From Chloroflexota bacterium (GTDB taxonomy: Bacteria; Chloroflexota; Anaerolineae; B4-G1; DUEL01), in NCBI GenBank assembly GCA_017743275.1, contig JAGHZG010000082.1:1-6862 (forward strand): DNA of 6,862 bases, given 5' to 3'. The position numbers and the translations under genes were made by a program. The notes under the pieces are model-generated. The model searched no databases and had not been told where the DNA came from. It worked only from the letters and a program-made list of their open reading frames with translations. Positions 5,122-6,862 of the stretch are shown here, one piece after another; position 1 is the first letter of the stretch, and every line of letters begins with the position of its first letter.

Positions 5122-6291
5122 TTATATAGAACGACCGCCGGCCAGCAACTGCTCAAACAGCGCCTCGTAGGCGGCGGCGGTCTGTTCGGTGCTCCAGCGC
5201 CGGGCGATTTCCTCCCGCGGGCGAACGTATCGCTCCCGTCGGCCCACGACCCGCAGGATGGCCTCCGCCAGCGCGCGAGAATCCCCCACCGGCACAATTT
5301 CGCCCATCCCCGTCTGCAGGACCGGCTGGCGGACGCCGGGCAGGTCGCTGGCGATGGACGGCGTCCCGCAGAGCATCGCCTCTACCTGGACCAGGCCGAA
5401 GGACTCTGTGGAGTTCAAACTGGGGACGACAACGACGTCCAGGTTGGGGTAGAAGGCCGCCATCTCCTTCGGGGAGAGGACGCCCAGGAACGTCCAGCGG
5501 TCCCGATATTTCTCCAGGAGCGGGGCCAACCGCCGGGCGTACGCCTCCTCGCCCAGGACGTTCTGGTACTGTCCAGCGAAGAGGACCCGCGCGTTCGGAT
5601 AGACCTCCAGGACGCGCGGGAGGGCCTCCAGCAGGACCTCCACACCCTTCTCTGCGGCCAGCCGGGCCGCCATCCCGATGACCGGACCGCCACCGTCCGG
5701 CTTGACCCGTCGGGCAAACGCCTCCACCTCCTCCGGGGAGGCCGGGGGCAGTTCCACCGGCGGTGGGATGACCACGGTTTTGTGGGCGAAGCGGGAGAGG
5801 AAAGGCGAATGGACGGCGAAATCGTCCGTGTAGGCCACAACCCGGTCGGCCAGCAGGCCCGCCAGGTGATTCATCACGTCCACCACCCGATTGACGAAGC
5901 CGTTAAAGGGACCGGCGGGGAGTTTCAGGTCGCAGTGGTAGGTGAGGGTGGACGGTTTGCCCATCAGGCGGGCGCGCGCCGCCACTCCCGCCGCATCAAA
6001 CTGGGGCAGGTGCAGGCTGACGACGTCGTGGCTCCGGACCAGCCGCGTGGCGATGAAGCCGAAGGTGGGCATGATCACCCCTTTGCTGACGCGAAAAGCC
6101 ACCGGCACGCGGATGACGCGAACGCCATCCTGCTCCTCCGTCAGCGGGAGGGCGCGGTCGTAGCGGGAGGTCATCACGGTGACCGCGTGGCCCCGCCGGG
6201 CCAGCCCCTTTGCCAGGCGTTCGGCGTAGATGGTCAGCCCACTGGTGTGGGGACGGTAGTAGGTCAGGACGATGAGAACGCGGATGGTCAA
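5122..6291 (-). CDS. GT4-family glycosyltransferase
   Basis: This is a GT-B fold, retaining glycosyltransferase, predicted to move a sugar from a nucleotide-activated donor to a lipid, polysaccharide or other acceptor at the cytoplasmic side. The actual substrates cannot be read from the sequence. Numbered from the TTG (389 residues), the N-terminal Rossmann domain starts RVLIVLTYYRPHTSGLTIYA (4-23). The donor-binding domain has IGMAARLAAEKG (205-216), with R210 and K215 as expected phosphate contacts. The GT4 acidic motif E296-SFGLVQV-E304 (EX7E) is intact. No signal peptide or membrane helix is seen. The start is odd: the TTG at 6289-6291 directly abuts GGAGG, while an in-frame ATC at 6283-6285 is 6 nt from it and would give the family-typical (M)RVLIV. 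It is divergent from the M20 gene, with promoters sharing a -35 site. Confidence 0.88.
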   Translation of the reverse strand: MTIRVLIVLTYYRPHTSGLTIYAERLAKGLARRGHAVTVMTSRYDRALPLTEEQDGVRVIRVPVAFRVSKGVIMPTFGFIATRLVRSHDVVSLHLPQFDAAGVAARARLMGKPSTLTYHCDLKLPAGPFNGFVNRVVDVMNHLAGLLADRVVAYTDDFAVHSPFLSRFAHKTVVIPPPVELPPASPEEVEAFARRVKPDGGGPVIGMAARLAAEKGVEVLLEALPRVLEVYPNARVLFAGQYQNVLGEEAYARRLAPLLEKYRDRWTFLGVLSPKEMAAFYPNLDVVVVPSLNSTESFGLVQVEAMLCGTPSIASDLPGVRQPVLQTGMGEIVPVGDSRALAEAILRVVGRRERYVRPREEIARRWSTEQTAAAYEALFEQLLAGGRSI

Positions 6292-6296
6292 CCTCC
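6292..6296 (-). promoter_or_regulatory. GGAGG site that questions the glycosyltransferase start codon
   Basis: On the - strand the order is GGAGG, TTG, ACC, ATC, CGC. The only ribosome binding site visible touches the TTG, which is too close for initiation there. It has ideal 6-nt spacing to the in-frame ATC at 6283-6285. No other purine-rich site is present in the short leader. Confidence 0.6.
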
Positions 6297-6320
6297 GACG
6301 CTGAGAACTGTTGGGTTTTC

Positions 6321-6349
6321 ATGGTACGGTAGAACGGGGAGGTTGTCAA
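6321..6349 (-). promoter_or_regulatory. Promoter of the glycosyltransferase gene
   Basis: On the - strand a perfect TTGACA (6344-6349) is separated by 17 nt from TACCAT (6321-6326, 4/6). Initiation near 6314 gives a leader of about 25 nt that includes GGAGG. The -35 hexamer overlaps that of the divergent M20 promoter. Confidence 0.6.
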
Positions 6350-6370
6350 GGGGGCACAGTGTGGTACAAT
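6343..6370 (+). promoter_or_regulatory. Promoter of the M20 amidohydrolase gene
   Basis: TTGTCA (6343-6348, 5/6) and TACAAT (6365-6370, 5/6) are 16 nt apart. Predicted initiation near 6377 leaves only about 13 nt before the ATG, just enough for the AGGAGG at 6379-6384. Confidence 0.65.
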
Positions 6371-6389
6371 CGCCACTCAGGAGGTGCTC

Positions 6390-6862
6390 ATGTTACAGCG
6401 AGCGCAGGAGATTCAGGAGCAACTGGTTGCCTGGCGACGGGAGTTCCACAGGTATCCCGAACTGGGCTTTCGGGAAGTGCGGACGGCGGCCCGGGTGGCC
6501 GAAGTGCTGACCGGATTGGGGTATCGGGTCCGGACGGGCGTGGGGCGGACCGGAGTGGTGGCGGAGCGGGGGGAGGGGCCTCCCATTATCGCCATTCGCG
6601 CCGATATGGACGCTCTGCCCATCCAGGAGGAAAACGATGTCCCCTATGCCTCCTGCGTGCCGGGAGTGATGCATGCCAGCGGACACGATGCCCATACCGC
6701 CATCGCGCTGGGGGTGGCGAAACTGCTGGCGGACGAGACGTTCCCCGGCACCATCCGTTTTCTCTTCCAGCCAGCGGAGGAGGTGGCGGATGAGGAGGGA
6801 GTCAGCGGCGCGCCGCGGATGATTCAGGACGGGGCTATGGAGGGGGTGGAGGCGGTCCTGGC
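6390..6862 (+). CDS. M20-family metallo-amidohydrolase (N-acyl amino acid/hippurate hydrolase-like), 3' truncated by window end
   Basis: This is a cytoplasmic di-metal amidohydrolase that would release an acyl group from N-acyl amino acids or related amides; the exact substrate is unknown. Only the first 157 codons are present, out of roughly 390 usual for the family, and the frame is open at the window edge. Visible motifs are WRREFHRYPELGFRE (15-29), typical of this subfamily, then IRADMDALPIQE (69-80) with the first acidic motif, MHASGHDAH (94-102) and FQPAEE (126-131), which carries the catalytic and metal-binding glutamates. The usual metal-binding Cys of MHACGHDxH is Ser97 here. AGGAGG (6379-6384) lies 5 nt before the ATG. 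It is divergent from the glycosyltransferase. Confidence 0.88.
   Translation, partial: MLQRAQEIQEQLVAWRREFHRYPELGFREVRTAARVAEVLTGLGYRVRTGVGRTGVVAERGEGPPIIAIRADMDALPIQEENDVPYASCVPGVMHASGHDAHTAIALGVAKLLADETFPGTIRFLFQPAEEVADEEGVSGAPRMIQDGAMEGVEAVL

Noticed and set aside
5095..6510. A 471-codon open frame on the + strand
   Set aside because: It is antisense to the glycosyltransferase, which has clear GT4 motifs. Its product is rich in Arg, Gly, His and Asp without recognisable domains, as expected from high-GC antisense frames.

Overview
The window is high-GC bacterial DNA, about 70% GC in several sampled gene lines, with strong AGGAGG-type ribosome binding sites and tightly packed genes. The gene content is a bifurcating transhydrogenase, an encapsulated ferritin, a GT4 glycosyltransferase and an M20 amidohydrolase. 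Together with the intergenic palindromes and short tandem repeats, this suggests an anaerobic or facultative, possibly thermophilic bacterium, perhaps Chloroflexota (Anaerolineae-like). The taxonomic guess comes from general resemblance and was not tested by a search.

Layout. Bases 1-252 are a leader with candidate promoters and a small tandem repeat. Bases 253-2558 (+) hold nfnA and nfnB, overlapping by ATGA, for the NADH-dependent reduced ferredoxin:NADP+ oxidoreductase. A 16-bp GC hairpin (2568-2602) separates them from a convergent, lower-GC DNA methyltransferase (2628-3527, -). Bases 3528-3659 carry two long perfect hairpins. Bases 3660-4816 (-) form a two-gene operon: a ferritin-like protein with a C-terminal encapsulin-targeting peptide, followed 11 nt later by an encapsulin shell protein. 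Its promoter (TTGACT-16-TATAAT) lies at 4892-4919. Bases 4817-5121 are an intergenic region with tandem repeats and two inverted copies of a hairpin. Bases 5122-6291 (-) encode a GT4 glycosyltransferase. It is divergent from an M20 metallo-amidohydrolase (6390 to the window end, +), and the two predicted promoters share one -35 palindrome.

The most interesting system is the encapsulin nanocompartment. The shell protein should assemble into a proteinaceous capsid, and the small ferritin should be packaged through its C-terminal KPTIGSLR tail to oxidise and store iron away from the cytosol. The ferritin resembles the domain fused to the archaeal (Pyrococcus-type) shell, but here it is a separate protein with its own targeting tail. 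The Nfn complex balances NADH, NADPH and ferredoxin pools. A direct link between Nfn and the nanocompartment is not shown by the sequence.
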